From an uncultured Ruminococcus sp. (GTDB taxonomy: Bacteria > Bacillota > Clostridia > Oscillospirales > Ruminococcaceae): a stretch of DNA of 64,000 nucleotides. Under the pieces are notes generated by a model. That model ran no database searches, was not told where the DNA came from, and worked only from the letters and a program-made list of their open reading frames with translations. The stretch's first letter is position 1. Each line of letters starts with the position of its first letter. This document shows, piece after piece, positions 8,868 through 18,523 of this stretch. Position numbers and translations under genes: made by a program. The DNA is taken from positions 77,526-141,525 of the forward strand of contig UQYK01000001.1 in the NCBI GenBank assembly GCA_900545285.1. Reading direction: 5' to 3'.

Positions 8868-9527
8868 ATGACCAGAAAAAGGTGCGGGATCGCAGCAATT
8901 GTCCTTGCGGCGGTAATTTTGGCGGCAGGCGGTGCACTGTGCTATCGCCATTTCCGCCAGGCGGCGCAGGCTGTTATTGCGGAAGCCTCCCAGGAAACTA
9001 CGGCAGCAGAAACGGTGATCTTCCGGCAGAAAGATGAACGCTGGAAGGACGATGCACTGGGGGATTCTGCCTATCACATGGCAGATTCCGGCTGTCTGAC
9101 CTGCTGCGTGGCGGCGGCGTTGCAAATGCAGCAGATCTCTGTGGACGGTTTGCCGGAGGATGCCGATGCCGGAGAAGTGAACCAGTTTTTTTCAGAACAG
9201 GGCGTGTATGATGGACAGGGAAATTTGCAGTGGGACGTATTGGAACAGGTGACAGGCGTTTCGGTGCTGCGGCAGGATGCTGCGGAACTGTCGGAGGACG
9301 CACTGGACGGGTATCTGGCGGACGGCTGTTTTCCCATTGTCCGGGTGAAGATGCCGAAAAGCGGCAGCACCCACTATGTCCTGCTGGTAGGCAGCAAGGA
9401 CGGAACATACCAGTGCATGGATCCTTTGCAAAAAAAGGAACAGATCGTGCCGCTGTCAGAGTTTCGCAATCAGATCTATGCCGTGCGTGTGCTGGAATCC
9501 CAAAAAGAAATGCGCCAAAAGAGGTGA
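8868..9527 (+). CDS. Membrane-anchored C39-like cysteine peptidase family protein
   Basis: A predicted 219-residue protein with an N-terminal membrane segment or uncleaved signal (CGIAAIVLAAVILAAGGALC) and an extracellular domain resembling the C39-like (papain-fold) family. The likely catalytic cysteine is in DSGCLTCCVAAALQM (about residue 76). A histidine follows in STHYVLLVGS and an Asp in CMDP. The family includes peptidases and inactive relatives, so activity is unproven. The ATG at 8868 has GAGGG just upstream; an alternative ATG at 8856 overlaps the previous stop. Its place between the radical SAM gene and smc has no obvious functional reason. Confidence 0.7.
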   Translation: MTRKRCGIAAIVLAAVILAAGGALCYRHFRQAAQAVIAEASQETTAAETVIFRQKDERWKDDALGDSAYHMADSGCLTCCVAAALQMQQISVDGLPEDADAGEVNQFFSEQGVYDGQGNLQWDVLEQVTGVSVLRQDAAELSEDALDGYLADGCFPIVRVKMPKSGSTHYVLLVGSKDGTYQCMDPLQKKEQIVPLSEFRNQIYAVRVLESQKEMRQKR

Positions 9528-9536
9528 GACAAAGCA

Positions 9537-12500
9537 ATGTATCTGCAATCCCTGGAATTACAGGGCTTTAAATCCTTTCCCGATAAAATCAAGCTGACGT
9601 TTGACAAGGGTCTGACCGCTGTAGTCGGCCCCAACGGCAGCGGCAAGAGCAATATCGGCGATGCCGTGCGCTGGGTGCTGGGAGAGCAGTCTACCAAGAC
9701 GCTTCGCGGCAACAAGATGGAGGATGTCATTTTTTCCGGGACAAAGACCCGGAAGGCAATGGGATTTGCGGCGGTTACGCTGGAAATCAACAACGAAACC
9801 GGGGAACTGGGAGAAGAACATGGTGCTGTAGTCAGTGTTACCCGAAAGCTGTATCGCAGCGGTGACAGTGAGTACCGCATCAATGGGAAAAGTGTCCGTC
9901 TGAAGGATGTTACAGAGCTGTTCATGGATACGGGCATGGGCCGTGACGGCTATGCCATTATCGGACAGGGGCGCATTGCCGAAATTGTCAGCGCCAAAAG
10001 TACAGACCGCCGGGACATTTTTGAAGAAGCCGCCGGCGTTTCTAAATTCCGCTACAAAAAACAGGAGGCACAGCGCAAGCTGGATGCGGCGCAGGAAAAT
10101 CTGGTGCGTCTCCAGGATATTGTATCGGAGCTGGAATCCCGTGTGGAACCGCTGCGGCAGCAGGCGGAAAAAGCCAAGCAGTATGTGGAACTGGCCGGCC
10201 AGCAGAAGCAGCTGGAGGTTTCCCTCTGGGTGCGCCGGTTGACGGCGCTGCGGGAAAAGCTGAACACGCTGTCAGACGGCTATTTGCAGGCGAAGGCCGA
10301 GTACCAGAATGCAGAGCGGGAGATTCAGCGCGCAGATGAACAGGTGCAGGAAGGCTATCGCCGCATGCAGGAGAGCACGCTCCAGATCGAGTCGATTCGC
10401 CAGAAGATGCAGCAGGCGGAGGAGGAAGCGGCACAGCTGCAATCCGCCATTGCAGTTTGTGAAAATGAGATTCTGCACGGTCGGCAGACCTTGCAGAGCC
10501 TGGAACAGCAGACCCAGGAAATGAAAAAGCTGTCCCAGGATGCTCAGCAGCGTCTGGCATCCTTTCAGGTACAGACGGTACAGCTGCGGCAGAAAAAGGA
10601 ATCCATCCTTCTGAAAGCGGAAGACGCAGAAACCCGGTGGAAGGCACTGGAACAGAAGTCGGCACAGTACGGCCAGGCCTATGAAGCGGAAAACGCACGG
10701 CTTCAGGCGCTTTTTGTCCGGCAGAGCGAACTGCGCGTTATGCAGCAGACAGCGGCTGGTCAGCAGGAAGAACGAAAGGCACAGGCAGCAGCGCAGGCCA
10801 TGCGGCAGAGTGCGTTGCAGCAGGCACAGAAGAATCAGGACAGTACCTATCGCATCGCAGAAGCGCAGGCACAGCAGGCGCAGCAGGCACTGATTCAGGT
10901 GCAGAACCAGCGGGACGGCTTTCAAAAGCGGTGTGCCAACGCAGTACAGGCGCTGGAAGAGGGCCGGAAGCTGCGGGATCAGGCCGCATTTGCCCTCCGG
11001 GAAAAACGGCAGCGGCAAAAGCTGCTCCAGGATATGGAGCGAAACATGGAGGGCTTTGCCGGCAGTGTAAAGGCTGTGCTTCGGGCAGACGGCGGTCATC
11101 CACGGGGCGTATTCGGCACGGTGGCACAGCTGATTACCACCGATCAGAAATACGGCGTGGCGCTGGAAACCGCATTGGGCGGCGCCATGCAGAACTTTAT
11201 TGTTGCGGATGAAACCGCCGCCAAGCAGTGGATTCGCTACTTGCAGCAGCAGCGCGCCGGCAGAGCTACATTTCTGCCCCTGACCTCTGTACGGGGAAAG
11301 GCGCTCCAGGAAACTGGATTGGAACGGCAGGAGGGCTTTGTTGATCTGGCGTGCAATCTGGTGCGGTATGATGCGAAATTTACGGAAATTGTCCGGTATC
11401 TGCTGGGACGCGTTGTGGTTGCTGAAGATCTAGATACCGCCACGGCATTGGCCAAGGCCTATCGCTATCGTTTCCGCATTGTGACGCTGGACGGTCAGGT
11501 GATTAACGCCGGTGGTTCGTTTACCGGTGGTTCATCTATGCGTTCCGGCGGCATGCTCACCCGGCGTGCAGAACTGACAGCACTGTCCGGAGAAGTGGCA
11601 GCGCTGGAACAGCAGGAACAGGCGGCATCTGCGGCATTTGAAAAGGCACAGGCACAGTCGGTGCAGCTGCGGCAGCAGCTGGAAGCATTGCAGACCCAGT
11701 GCCGGGATGCAGAGTCCCGGCAGCTTTCTGCACAGGCACAGCTGGAAAAGGAGACGTACCTCCGCAATCAGGCGGCAGACCGTCTGGAAGAGGCGGCGGC
11801 GCAGCAGGAGGCGGTTCAGGAAAAGCTAAGGGAAGCCACCGAAAAACACCGCGCGGCAAAGGAAGAGCAGGCACAGGTACAGGAATCCATTCAAAAGGCG
11901 CAGGAAACGCTGGCGAAACAGTCTGATCAGCGCAGCGCATTGCAGGAAGAACAGGCGGCATTGGCGGAACAGCGCGCCCAGCTGAAAATCAGCCGGATGG
12001 AACTGGAAAAGGATTTGGAAACCCTGTCTAGGGAAATGCAGCAGCAGCAGGGACAGCAGCAGTCCATGGAACAGCGTCTGTCTCAGATTGCGGCAGATAC
12101 CAAGGTGCAGCAGGAACTGATTGCGGCAAAGCAGGAGGAGATTCTACAAAAACAAACACAGCTGGAAGAGACAAAATCACTGCGCACCGGGGGACAGGAG
12201 CAGATCCGCCACTGGCAGCAGGTGCACGATGCCCAGGATCAGCAGATCCGGCAGATTCAGGCCGGGCTTCGGGAAACCAACGGCACAATGGAGAAATATT
12301 CCGGAGAAATGAGCCGGCTGGAAGAACGCAAATGTGCAGTTCAGTCAGATTATGACGGTGTGATTCATCAGCTGTATGAACAATATGAGCTTTCCCTCTC
12401 AGAGGCGCAGGCCGCCGCCAAACCGCTGGAAGACCTGCCGGCGGCGCAGCGGGAGCTGCAAAGCCTGAAAGCGAAAATCCGCGGACTGGGCACTGTCAAC

Positions 12501-13091
12501 GTGGCTGCCATTGCAGAATATGAAGAGGTGTCGGCGCGGTATCAGTTTCTGTCCGCCCAGATGAAGGATGCCCAGACGGCCAAGCAGGAGCTGGAAGAAC
12601 TGATTGCCTCTCTTACAGAGGAAATGCAGCGGATTTTTTCCGAGAGCTTTTCTGTGATCAACCGGAATTTTCAGGAGATTTTCCGGGATCTCTTCGGCGG
12701 CGGCGAGGCCAAGCTGGAGCTTACCGATCCGGAGCAGATTCTGGAATCCGGCATAGAAATCAAGGTGGCTCCGCCGGGAAAGGTGATCAAAAATCTGATT
12801 TCTCTGTCCGGCGGCGAGCAGTCCTTTGTGGCGATTGCCATTTATTTTGCGATTCTGCGGCTGCGTCCGTCTCCGTTTTGTATTTTGGATGAAATTGATG
12901 CAGCGCTGGATGAGGGCAACGTCAGACGCTATGCCCAGTATCTCCGGAACTTTACCGATACCACACAATTTATTCTGGTAACGCACCGGCGCAGCGCCAT
13001 GGAAGAAGCCGGGGTGCTCTACGGTGTGACCATGCAGGAGGACGGAATTTCCCGTCTGCTGCGGATGGAGCAGGAGGAATTCAGCGGATAA
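9537..13091 (+). CDS. smc: Chromosome segregation protein SMC
   Basis: An 1184-residue condensin ATPase that, with ScpA and ScpB, compacts and segregates the chromosome. The N-terminal head has the Walker A motif VVGPNGSGKSNIGDAVRWVL. Two long Gln/Glu/Ala-rich coiled coils (~170-500 and ~680-1000) flank the hinge (~515-660, with GVFGTVAQLI and GGSFTGGSSMRSGG). The C-terminal head has the ABC signature LSGGEQ and Walker B FCILDEIDAALDEGNV. The signature has Gln where Lys or Arg (LSGGEK/R) is more usual. It starts 9 nt after the previous gene, and ftsY follows. Confidence 0.97.
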   Translation: MYLQSLELQGFKSFPDKIKLTFDKGLTAVVGPNGSGKSNIGDAVRWVLGEQSTKTLRGNKMEDVIFSGTKTRKAMGFAAVTLEINNETGELGEEHGAVVSVTRKLYRSGDSEYRINGKSVRLKDVTELFMDTGMGRDGYAIIGQGRIAEIVSAKSTDRRDIFEEAAGVSKFRYKKQEAQRKLDAAQENLVRLQDIVSELESRVEPLRQQAEKAKQYVELAGQQKQLEVSLWVRRLTALREKLNTLSDGYLQAKAEYQNAEREIQRADEQVQEGYRRMQESTLQIESIRQKMQQAEEEAAQLQSAIAVCENEILHGRQTLQSLEQQTQEMKKLSQDAQQRLASFQVQTVQLRQKKESILLKAEDAETRWKALEQKSAQYGQAYEAENARLQALFVRQSELRVMQQTAAGQQEERKAQAAAQAMRQSALQQAQKNQDSTYRIAEAQAQQAQQALIQVQNQRDGFQKRCANAVQALEEGRKLRDQAAFALREKRQRQKLLQDMERNMEGFAGSVKAVLRADGGHPRGVFGTVAQLITTDQKYGVALETALGGAMQNFIVADETAAKQWIRYLQQQRAGRATFLPLTSVRGKALQETGLERQEGFVDLACNLVRYDAKFTEIVRYLLGRVVVAEDLDTATALAKAYRYRFRIVTLDGQVINAGGSFTGGSSMRSGGMLTRRAELTALSGEVAALEQQEQAASAAFEKAQAQSVQLRQQLEALQTQCRDAESRQLSAQAQLEKETYLRNQAADRLEEAAAQQEAVQEKLREATEKHRAAKEEQAQVQESIQKAQETLAKQSDQRSALQEEQAALAEQRAQLKISRMELEKDLETLSREMQQQQGQQQSMEQRLSQIAADTKVQQELIAAKQEEILQKQTQLEETKSLRTGGQEQIRHWQQVHDAQDQQIRQIQAGLRETNGTMEKYSGEMSRLEERKCAVQSDYDGVIHQLYEQYELSLSEAQAAAKPLEDLPAAQRELQSLKAKIRGLGTVNVAAIAEYEEVSARYQFLSAQMKDAQTAKQELEELIASLTEEMQRIFSESFSVINRNFQEIFRDLFGGGEAKLELTDPEQILESGIEIKVAPPGKVIKNLISLSGGEQSFVAIAIYFAILRLRPSPFCILDEIDAALDEGNVRRYAQYLRNFTDTTQFILVTHRRSAMEEAGVLYGVTMQEDGISRLLRMEQEEFSG

Positions 13092-13241
13092 GCGCTATGG
13101 AAAAAATGTGCAGCAGACAGTAAGAACCTTTCTTCATAAGACATGTGTATACGCTTGTGAAGTTGGGTTCTAAGGATGCGCGTATTTGCAGGCAGCGACT
13201 GCCTGTGAAAATGTGTTTTCAGAAAGGACAGGTGACCACAA

Positions 13242-14786
13242 ATGGGTTGGTTCGGAAAGAAGAATAAAAACAAAGAAAAGGGCGTTCCCTTCTGGAAGCG
13301 GAACAAGGAAACAGAAGTACCGCAGGAACCGCTGGTGGATTCCGAAGCGCCGGAGACGGAGGAAGAGGACATTGCGGCTGTGGCCATGGAAGAACTGGCG
13401 CAGCAGGAGCAGGATGAAGTAGAGAAGGCGCGTCTGGCGGCTGAAAAAGTGGTACGGGAATCCGACAACCGGAAGGAAGCCATTGCACTGGCGCGGCAGG
13501 CCGCAATAGAAGCTGCCAATGCAATGCAGGAAGAACCGGCCGAAAAATCGGAAACGGAAGAATCGAAACCGGAAATGGAAAAATCCGAGGTTGATGATGC
13601 AGAGATGACTCCGGAAGAGACGGAAGCCGAAGAACCGACAGAAGAAACTGACACCGCAGAAACCGCGGCAGAATTGCCGGAGGAAGCGGACGGGGAGACA
13701 GCAGAAGAGACGGATTCTGTGCCGGAGGAAGAGCAGGCAGACGAAGATCAAACACAGCCGGAACCGGAAGCGGAGTCAGAACCGGAATTTGCAGAAGAAT
13801 CTCTGGATATGCCGGAGGAAGAAATGGAAGAAGAGCCGGAAGCCCCGGCAGAAGAAGCACCGAAAAAGAGGGGCTTTTTTGCGAAGATCCGGGACGGTCT
13901 GCGGAAGACCAAGGACGCTATGATGTCCCGGATGCAGCAGGTGCTGGGTGGCTTTACCAAGATTGACGATGATCTCTTTGATGAACTGGAAGAGACCATG
14001 ATTATGAGCGATCTGGGGCCGGAAACCTCTGTGGAAATCTGCGACCAGCTGCGCAAACGGGTAAAGGAACGGGGTGTTACAGATCCCCAGGCCATTATGG
14101 GCATGATTCAGGAAATCATCACGGAAATGCTGGGCGAAGATCAGGAGCTGGAATACCCCACGAAGCCCACTGTGATTATGGTAATCGGTGTCAATGGTGC
14201 CGGAAAAACCACCACCATCGGAAAGCTGTGCCATCAGCTGAAATCTGAAGGGAAAAAGGTCATTGTTGCGGCGGCAGATACCTTCCGCGCTGCTGCAATT
14301 GATCAGCTGGAGGTCTGGACAAACCGGGCCGGCGTGGAACTGGTAAAGCATGCAGAAGGTTCTGATCCGGCCTCTGTGGTATATGATGCCATTGATGCCG
14401 CAAAGGCGAGAAACTGTGACGTGCTGATCTGCGACACCGCAGGACGGCTGCACAATAAGAAAAACCTGATGCAGGAGCTGGCAAAGATCAACCGGATTCT
14501 GGAGACCAGAGCCGAGGGCTGTCACCGGGAAATCCTCCTGGTGCTGGACGCAACTACCGGACAGAATGCTGTAAACCAGGCGCGTCTGTTCCGGGAAGTG
14601 GCAGATATTTCCGGTATTGTGTTGACAAAGCTGGACGGTACGGCAAAGGGCGGCATTATCGTTTCCATTCGGAATGAACTGGGCATCCCGGTTAAGCTGG
14701 TGGGTGTCGGAGAAAAGATTGACGATTTGCAGCCGTTCCGGGGACAGGACTTTGTCCGGGCGCTGTTTGAACCAACGGAGGAATAA
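13242..14786 (+). CDS. ftsY: Signal recognition particle receptor FtsY
   Basis: The SRP receptor GTPase, which docks ribosome-nascent chain complexes at the membrane. Residues 1 to ~205 form a very acidic Glu/Ala/Pro-rich A domain that is mostly low complexity. The N domain and GTPase domain follow (GVNGAGKTTT P-loop at about residue 316, AAADTFRAAAIDQLEVW, CDTAGRLHNKKNLMQEL, TKLDGTAKGG). Total length is 514 residues, long because of the acidic tail. The 150-nt gap after smc holds a perfect 7-bp hairpin at 13189-13205 but no clear promoter. AGAAAGGACAGG lies upstream of the start. Confidence 0.96.
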   Translation: MGWFGKKNKNKEKGVPFWKRNKETEVPQEPLVDSEAPETEEEDIAAVAMEELAQQEQDEVEKARLAAEKVVRESDNRKEAIALARQAAIEAANAMQEEPAEKSETEESKPEMEKSEVDDAEMTPEETEAEEPTEETDTAETAAELPEEADGETAEETDSVPEEEQADEDQTQPEPEAESEPEFAEESLDMPEEEMEEEPEAPAEEAPKKRGFFAKIRDGLRKTKDAMMSRMQQVLGGFTKIDDDLFDELEETMIMSDLGPETSVEICDQLRKRVKERGVTDPQAIMGMIQEIITEMLGEDQELEYPTKPTVIMVIGVNGAGKTTTIGKLCHQLKSEGKKVIVAAADTFRAAAIDQLEVWTNRAGVELVKHAEGSDPASVVYDAIDAAKARNCDVLICDTAGRLHNKKNLMQELAKINRILETRAEGCHREILLVLDATTGQNAVNQARLFREVADISGIVLTKLDGTAKGGIIVSIRNELGIPVKLVGVGEKIDDLQPFRGQDFVRALFEPTEE

Positions 14787-14788
14787 CC

Positions 14789-15388
14789 ATGAAGAAAATT
14801 GTAATTGCGTCCAACAACGCCGGAAAGCTCCGGGAGTTCCGGGCGATTCTGGAACCCTTTGGCCTGGAGGTGATCTCACAGCGGGAGGCCGGCTTTACAG
14901 AGGATGTGGACGAAACCGGCACTACATTTGCAGAAAATGCAGCGCTGAAAGCACGGGCGGTTTTTGAAAAGCTGCACTGTCCGGTGATTGCCGACGACAG
15001 CGGCCTGATGGTAGATGCGCTGGATGGGGCACCGGGGGTCTATTCCCATCGGTTCGCCGGAGAGAATGCCACAGATGATGACCGCAACGCCAAGCTGCTC
15101 CGGGAACTGGAGAACGTACCGGAAGCACAGCGCACGGCACGGTTTGTGTGCGTCCTCTGCTATGTGAATGCAGACGGAACGGAAGAACAGAAATTTACCG
15201 GAATCTGCGAAGGAAGAATCGGAACGCAGGCCAGAGGAGAAAACGGCTTTGGCTATGATCCGCTGTTCTATGTAAACGGTATATCCATGGCAGAAATGAC
15301 AGAGGCAGAAAAAAACCAGATCAGCCACCGGGGCAGAGCACTGGAACAGCTGAAAGAATATTTTGAAAATAGGAGTCAATCATGTTAA
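14789..15388 (+). CDS. rdgB: XTP/dITP pyrophosphatase (HAM1/RdgB family)
   Basis: It hydrolyses non-canonical purine triphosphates (dITP, XTP) to monophosphates, cleaning the nucleotide pool. The 199-residue protein has the N-terminal substrate loop IASNNAGKLREFRAIL, the TTFAENAALKARAV block, ADDSGLMVDALDGAPGVYS, GFGYDPLF and the C-terminal SHRGRAL. It follows ftsY by 2 nt and overlaps the next gene by 7 nt, so this is a tightly coupled operon. Confidence 0.95.
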   Translation: MKKIVIASNNAGKLREFRAILEPFGLEVISQREAGFTEDVDETGTTFAENAALKARAVFEKLHCPVIADDSGLMVDALDGAPGVYSHRFAGENATDDDRNAKLLRELENVPEAQRTARFVCVLCYVNADGTEEQKFTGICEGRIGTQARGENGFGYDPLFYVNGISMAEMTEAEKNQISHRGRALEQLKEYFENRSQSC

Positions 15389-15669
15389 CAAGTAAACAGC
15401 GCGCGACACTGCGCGGCATTGCAAGCACATATGAAACCATCTTCCAGATCGGAAAGGGCGGTATCAGTGAAACACTCATCCAGCAGGTAAAGGATGCACT
15501 CCGGAAACGGGAGCTCATCAAGCTGCATGTGCTGGACAACTGTCCCATGGATGCACGGGAAGCCGCAGCAGAACTGGCAGAGGCCACAGGTGCCGAGGTG
15601 GTACAGGTCATCGGCAGCCGGTTTGTTCTGTTCCTGCGGAATCCCAAGGAGCCGGTGGTAAAATTCTGA
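15382..15669 (+). CDS. yhbY: YhbY family RNA-binding protein
   Basis: A 95-residue single CRM (IF3-C-like fold) domain protein that associates with pre-50S ribosomal subunits in related bacteria. The family pattern is clear: LTSKQRATLRGIA, IGKGGISETLIQQV near the conserved GxxG loop, LIKLHVLDNC and VQVIGSRFVLFLRN. It overlaps rdgB by 7 nt and shares one base with nadD. The yhbY-nadD-yqeK-rsfS order is common in Firmicutes. Confidence 0.93.
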   Translation: MLTSKQRATLRGIASTYETIFQIGKGGISETLIQQVKDALRKRELIKLHVLDNCPMDAREAAAELAEATGAEVVQVIGSRFVLFLRNPKEPVVKF

Positions 15670-16310
15670 TGGAGCGGATCGGGCTGTTCGGCGGAAGCTT
15701 CAATCCCATTCACAACGGACACCTGCATCTGGTACAGGCGGCAAAGGACTGCCTGCACCTGGATCGGGTAATTCTGATTCCGGCACGGGTTTCTCCATTT
15801 AAGCAGCAGCATCCGGATATGGCATCGCCGGAAGACCGGCTGGAAATGTGCCGGCTGGCTGCGGAGACGCTGCCGTTTTGTCAGGTGGACAGCTATGAAC
15901 TGGAGCAGAAAGCTGTGAGCTATTCCATCTATACTGTAGCGCATTTTCGCCGGAAATTCCCGGATGCGGCGCTTGTGCTTCTGGTGGGAAGCGATATGTT
16001 TCTCTCTTTTTGCAGCTGGTACCGGTGGCAGGATATTCTCCGGAATGTGGCGCTGGGCGTTGTTTCCAGAGAGGCGGACGATCAGGCGGCACTGCGGCGG
16101 CAGCAGGCTTTTTTAATGCAATATGGCAAAATTTTTTTATGCGAGTCTCCGGTTTACCCGATATCTTCTACAAAAATTCGGGAGAACTGCAAAAATGCTG
16201 TAGATTTTTCTTGCTATTTGCCGAAAAAAGTAGTACAATATATAATATCTCATGACTTGTATCAGAGTCGGCAGGAATTCCTTTCCGGCAAAGGGGGAGA
16301 CTCTTTGTAA
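15669..16310 (+). CDS. nadD: Nicotinate-nucleotide adenylyltransferase
   Basis: It adenylates nicotinate mononucleotide to deamido-NAD in NAD synthesis. The 213-residue protein has the nucleotidyltransferase signature GLFGGSFNPIHNGHLHL and the C-terminal ISSTKIREN. Between them, LLVGSDMFLSFCSWYRWQDIL matches the family. The start codon overlaps the yhbY stop (TGATG). The last ~20 residues are poorly conserved. It is co-transcribed with yhbY and yqeK. Confidence 0.95.
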   Translation: MERIGLFGGSFNPIHNGHLHLVQAAKDCLHLDRVILIPARVSPFKQQHPDMASPEDRLEMCRLAAETLPFCQVDSYELEQKAVSYSIYTVAHFRRKFPDAALVLLVGSDMFLSFCSWYRWQDILRNVALGVVSREADDQAALRRQQAFLMQYGKIFLCESPVYPISSTKIRENCKNAVDFSCYLPKKVVQYIISHDLYQSRQEFLSGKGGDSL

Positions 16311-16389
16311 GAGAAAATGTCCCGGCTCTGGCAGAAAAAGCGGAAAGGCCGGCAAAAAGGCTATTTTTCAGGAAACGGAGGACTTTTTC

Positions 16390-16974
16390 ATGGCAGATCT
16401 GGAACAATACCGACAGTATCTGAAAGAACATCTTTCTGAAAAGCGGTATGCCCATTCCGTCAATGTGTCAAAAGCAGCTGTGATGCTGGCAGAACGATTC
16501 GGCAGCGCAGATCCGGAAAAGGCAAGGTTTGCCGGACTGGTGCACGATATCTGCAAGGAAGAACCGCGGGATGTGCAGTATCTGTGGATGATGCGCTCTT
16601 CTATGGATGTGTGCGAGGAAGAACGGTGTGCCTTTAAGGTATGGCACGGAATTGCCGGCGCGGAAATGCTGCGGGAAGAGTTCGGCGTTTCAGACATGGA
16701 TGTGCTGCGTGCTGTGCGCTATCATACCATCGGACATGCCGGAATGTCACCACTGGAAAAAATCGTGTATCTGGCCGATATGATCTCCGCGGAACGGGAT
16801 TATCCGGATGTGGAGACCATGCGGAAAAAGGCGATGGAAAGTCTGGAAGCCGGCATGGGCTATGCTTTGGAGTTTTCCTTGATGAAGCTGCTCCGGCGGG
16901 AAGCATGGATTCCCCATCACACAGTAGAAGCGTATAACGAATATCTCAATTGGCTGCACAAACAGGAAGGATGA
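16390..16974 (+). CDS. yqeK: HD-domain hydrolase YqeK (Ap4A hydrolase family)
   Basis: A 194-residue HD-domain protein. Members of the YqeK family hydrolyse diadenosine tetraphosphate symmetrically to two ADP. The metal-binding pattern is visible: RYAHSVNVSKAA (first His), GLVHDICKEE (HD pair), WHGIAGAEML, RYHTIGHAGM and VYLADMIS (final Asp). The start at 16390 is preceded by ACGGAGGAC; the same frame is open further upstream into nadD, but that extension has no family similarity. Its last four bases overlap the next start (ATGA). Confidence 0.92.
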   Translation: MADLEQYRQYLKEHLSEKRYAHSVNVSKAAVMLAERFGSADPEKARFAGLVHDICKEEPRDVQYLWMMRSSMDVCEEERCAFKVWHGIAGAEMLREEFGVSDMDVLRAVRYHTIGHAGMSPLEKIVYLADMISAERDYPDVETMRKKAMESLEAGMGYALEFSLMKLLRREAWIPHHTVEAYNEYLNWLHKQEG

Positions 16975-18395
16975 AATCACCGGAAATGAAAATCGAGAAG
17001 AGAAATCACTGGCAGAATGAACCTGATGATTATGGCTATGACGATTACGACAGCTATGGACACGGCGAGTATGCAGACTACGACGATTATGATGACTATG
17101 GGCACGAAGCTTATCAGCCTAGCCGCTCTCGTGCTGCACAGAACACACGAAGCAGCCGGAGCCGGAAGAAAACCGGCGGCTATGCGCCGATTTCGCAAAG
17201 CGGCGGAAAAAAGAGCACAAAGCGGGATATTGCAGTTGCTGTAGCAGGCGTGCTGGTCAGTCTGGTTATTATCTTTGTAATGATTTTCAATGCGCCGATT
17301 ATCAACTTTGAAAAAATGGAAAACGGCGTTATGACAACCCAGCAGGTTTCCATTCTGAAATACTGGAAGCTGTGGCAGCCGCTGGTACAGCAGGAAGGCA
17401 CACTGTCGAAGGTGGATTCTGCTGATGTGTCGAAGCTGGATCTGAAAAGTGATCTGGATTCTGGTATGGATGACGGCCTGAACCTGGAACAGACCATTGA
17501 AGGACAGTATACTATCCTGTTTTTGGGCATGGATGAAAGCGGTGAGCTTTCTGACGTAGACTGGGTTTTCCAGTTTGATCTCATCAACGGAACTATGAAC
17601 ATTCTTCAGATCCCCAGAGATTCCTATATGCCGGACTATGCCTCCTTCTCTACGGCAAAGTTCAACAGCATTTATCACAGCGGCCAGGAAACCGGCGTTA
17701 CACCGATTCAGCGTGTTGTAGATGCCATTCAGGATAACTTTTGCATCTATATTGACTGTTATGTAAAGTTGAATTGCATGGATATTGCAAAGATTGTAGA
17801 CTCCATCGGCGGCATTCCCATTACCTTGCCGGAAGAAATCGTCTATGAGGCAGACAAGGTGCTGCCCCAGGGAGAACAGACACTGAGCGGACAGCAGTCT
17901 GAATGGTTCATCCGGTTCCGGCACGGCTATATGGAAGGCGATATCGGCCGTGTAAAGGCACAGCGAATTTTCCTGGCAGCCGCTATGGAAAAGATGCTGA
18001 ACATGAGCCAGACTGAACTGATGAGCGCAATGCAGAAGATCTATAAGAATCAGTGGATCGCTACGGACTTGTCCCTGGAGCAGATCAGCATGGTGGCGGA
18101 CTTTGCCTCCAGCCGGCTGAGCATGGATGGTGTCAATGTGTTCATGGTTCCGGGTGAGGGCGCGATGTACTATCCGTCCGACGGCTCCGGCCAGTCTGTA
18201 TATTCGATTCACAAGCAGGCAACCATTGATCTGCTGAATAAATATTTCCGTCCGTATCAGAATGAAATTTATCCGGAAGAAAGTACGATTGTAGAACTGG
18301 TGCCGGAGGGTGAGTATCAGGCGAGCGACTATGACGATACACAGGAAACTCTGTCCGATATTCACGATGGTGATACAAAGGACGGCGCACAATAA
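16971..18395 (+). CDS. LytR-CpsA-Psr (LCP) family cell-wall ligase
   Basis: LCP enzymes attach teichoic acids or other glycopolymers to peptidoglycan on the outer membrane face. The 474-residue protein has an unusual cytoplasmic N-terminus rich in Tyr and Asp (~residues 14-48), then a basic stretch, one transmembrane helix (~90-112) and an LCP domain. Recognisable LCP blocks are YTILFLGMDESGELSDVDWV, MNILQIPRDSYM, LNCMDIAKIVDSIGGI, FRHGYMEGDIGRVKAQR. The ATG at 16971 overlaps the yqeK stop. Its position between yqeK and rsfS is conserved in many Clostridia. Confidence 0.9.
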   Translation: MKSPEMKIEKRNHWQNEPDDYGYDDYDSYGHGEYADYDDYDDYGHEAYQPSRSRAAQNTRSSRSRKKTGGYAPISQSGGKKSTKRDIAVAVAGVLVSLVIIFVMIFNAPIINFEKMENGVMTTQQVSILKYWKLWQPLVQQEGTLSKVDSADVSKLDLKSDLDSGMDDGLNLEQTIEGQYTILFLGMDESGELSDVDWVFQFDLINGTMNILQIPRDSYMPDYASFSTAKFNSIYHSGQETGVTPIQRVVDAIQDNFCIYIDCYVKLNCMDIAKIVDSIGGIPITLPEEIVYEADKVLPQGEQTLSGQQSEWFIRFRHGYMEGDIGRVKAQRIFLAAAMEKMLNMSQTELMSAMQKIYKNQWIATDLSLEQISMVADFASSRLSMDGVNVFMVPGEGAMYYPSDGSGQSVYSIHKQATIDLLNKYFRPYQNEIYPEESTIVELVPEGEYQASDYDDTQETLSDIHDGDTKDGAQ

Positions 18396-18523
18396 TCAGG
18401 GTGTGTTGACATTTCGTTGTGAAAAATTTGTCTCACAAGTTCCCATGGCATGATCGTGTCGGCACACCATAACAAGGAAAAAGGCCGGAGCTTTCCGGCA
18501 GGAATTGCAGAAAGGATGAAAGC

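Noticed and set aside
18406..18434. Promoter for rsfS (TTGACA at 18406)
   Set aside because: No acceptable -10 hexamer lies 16-18 nt downstream.
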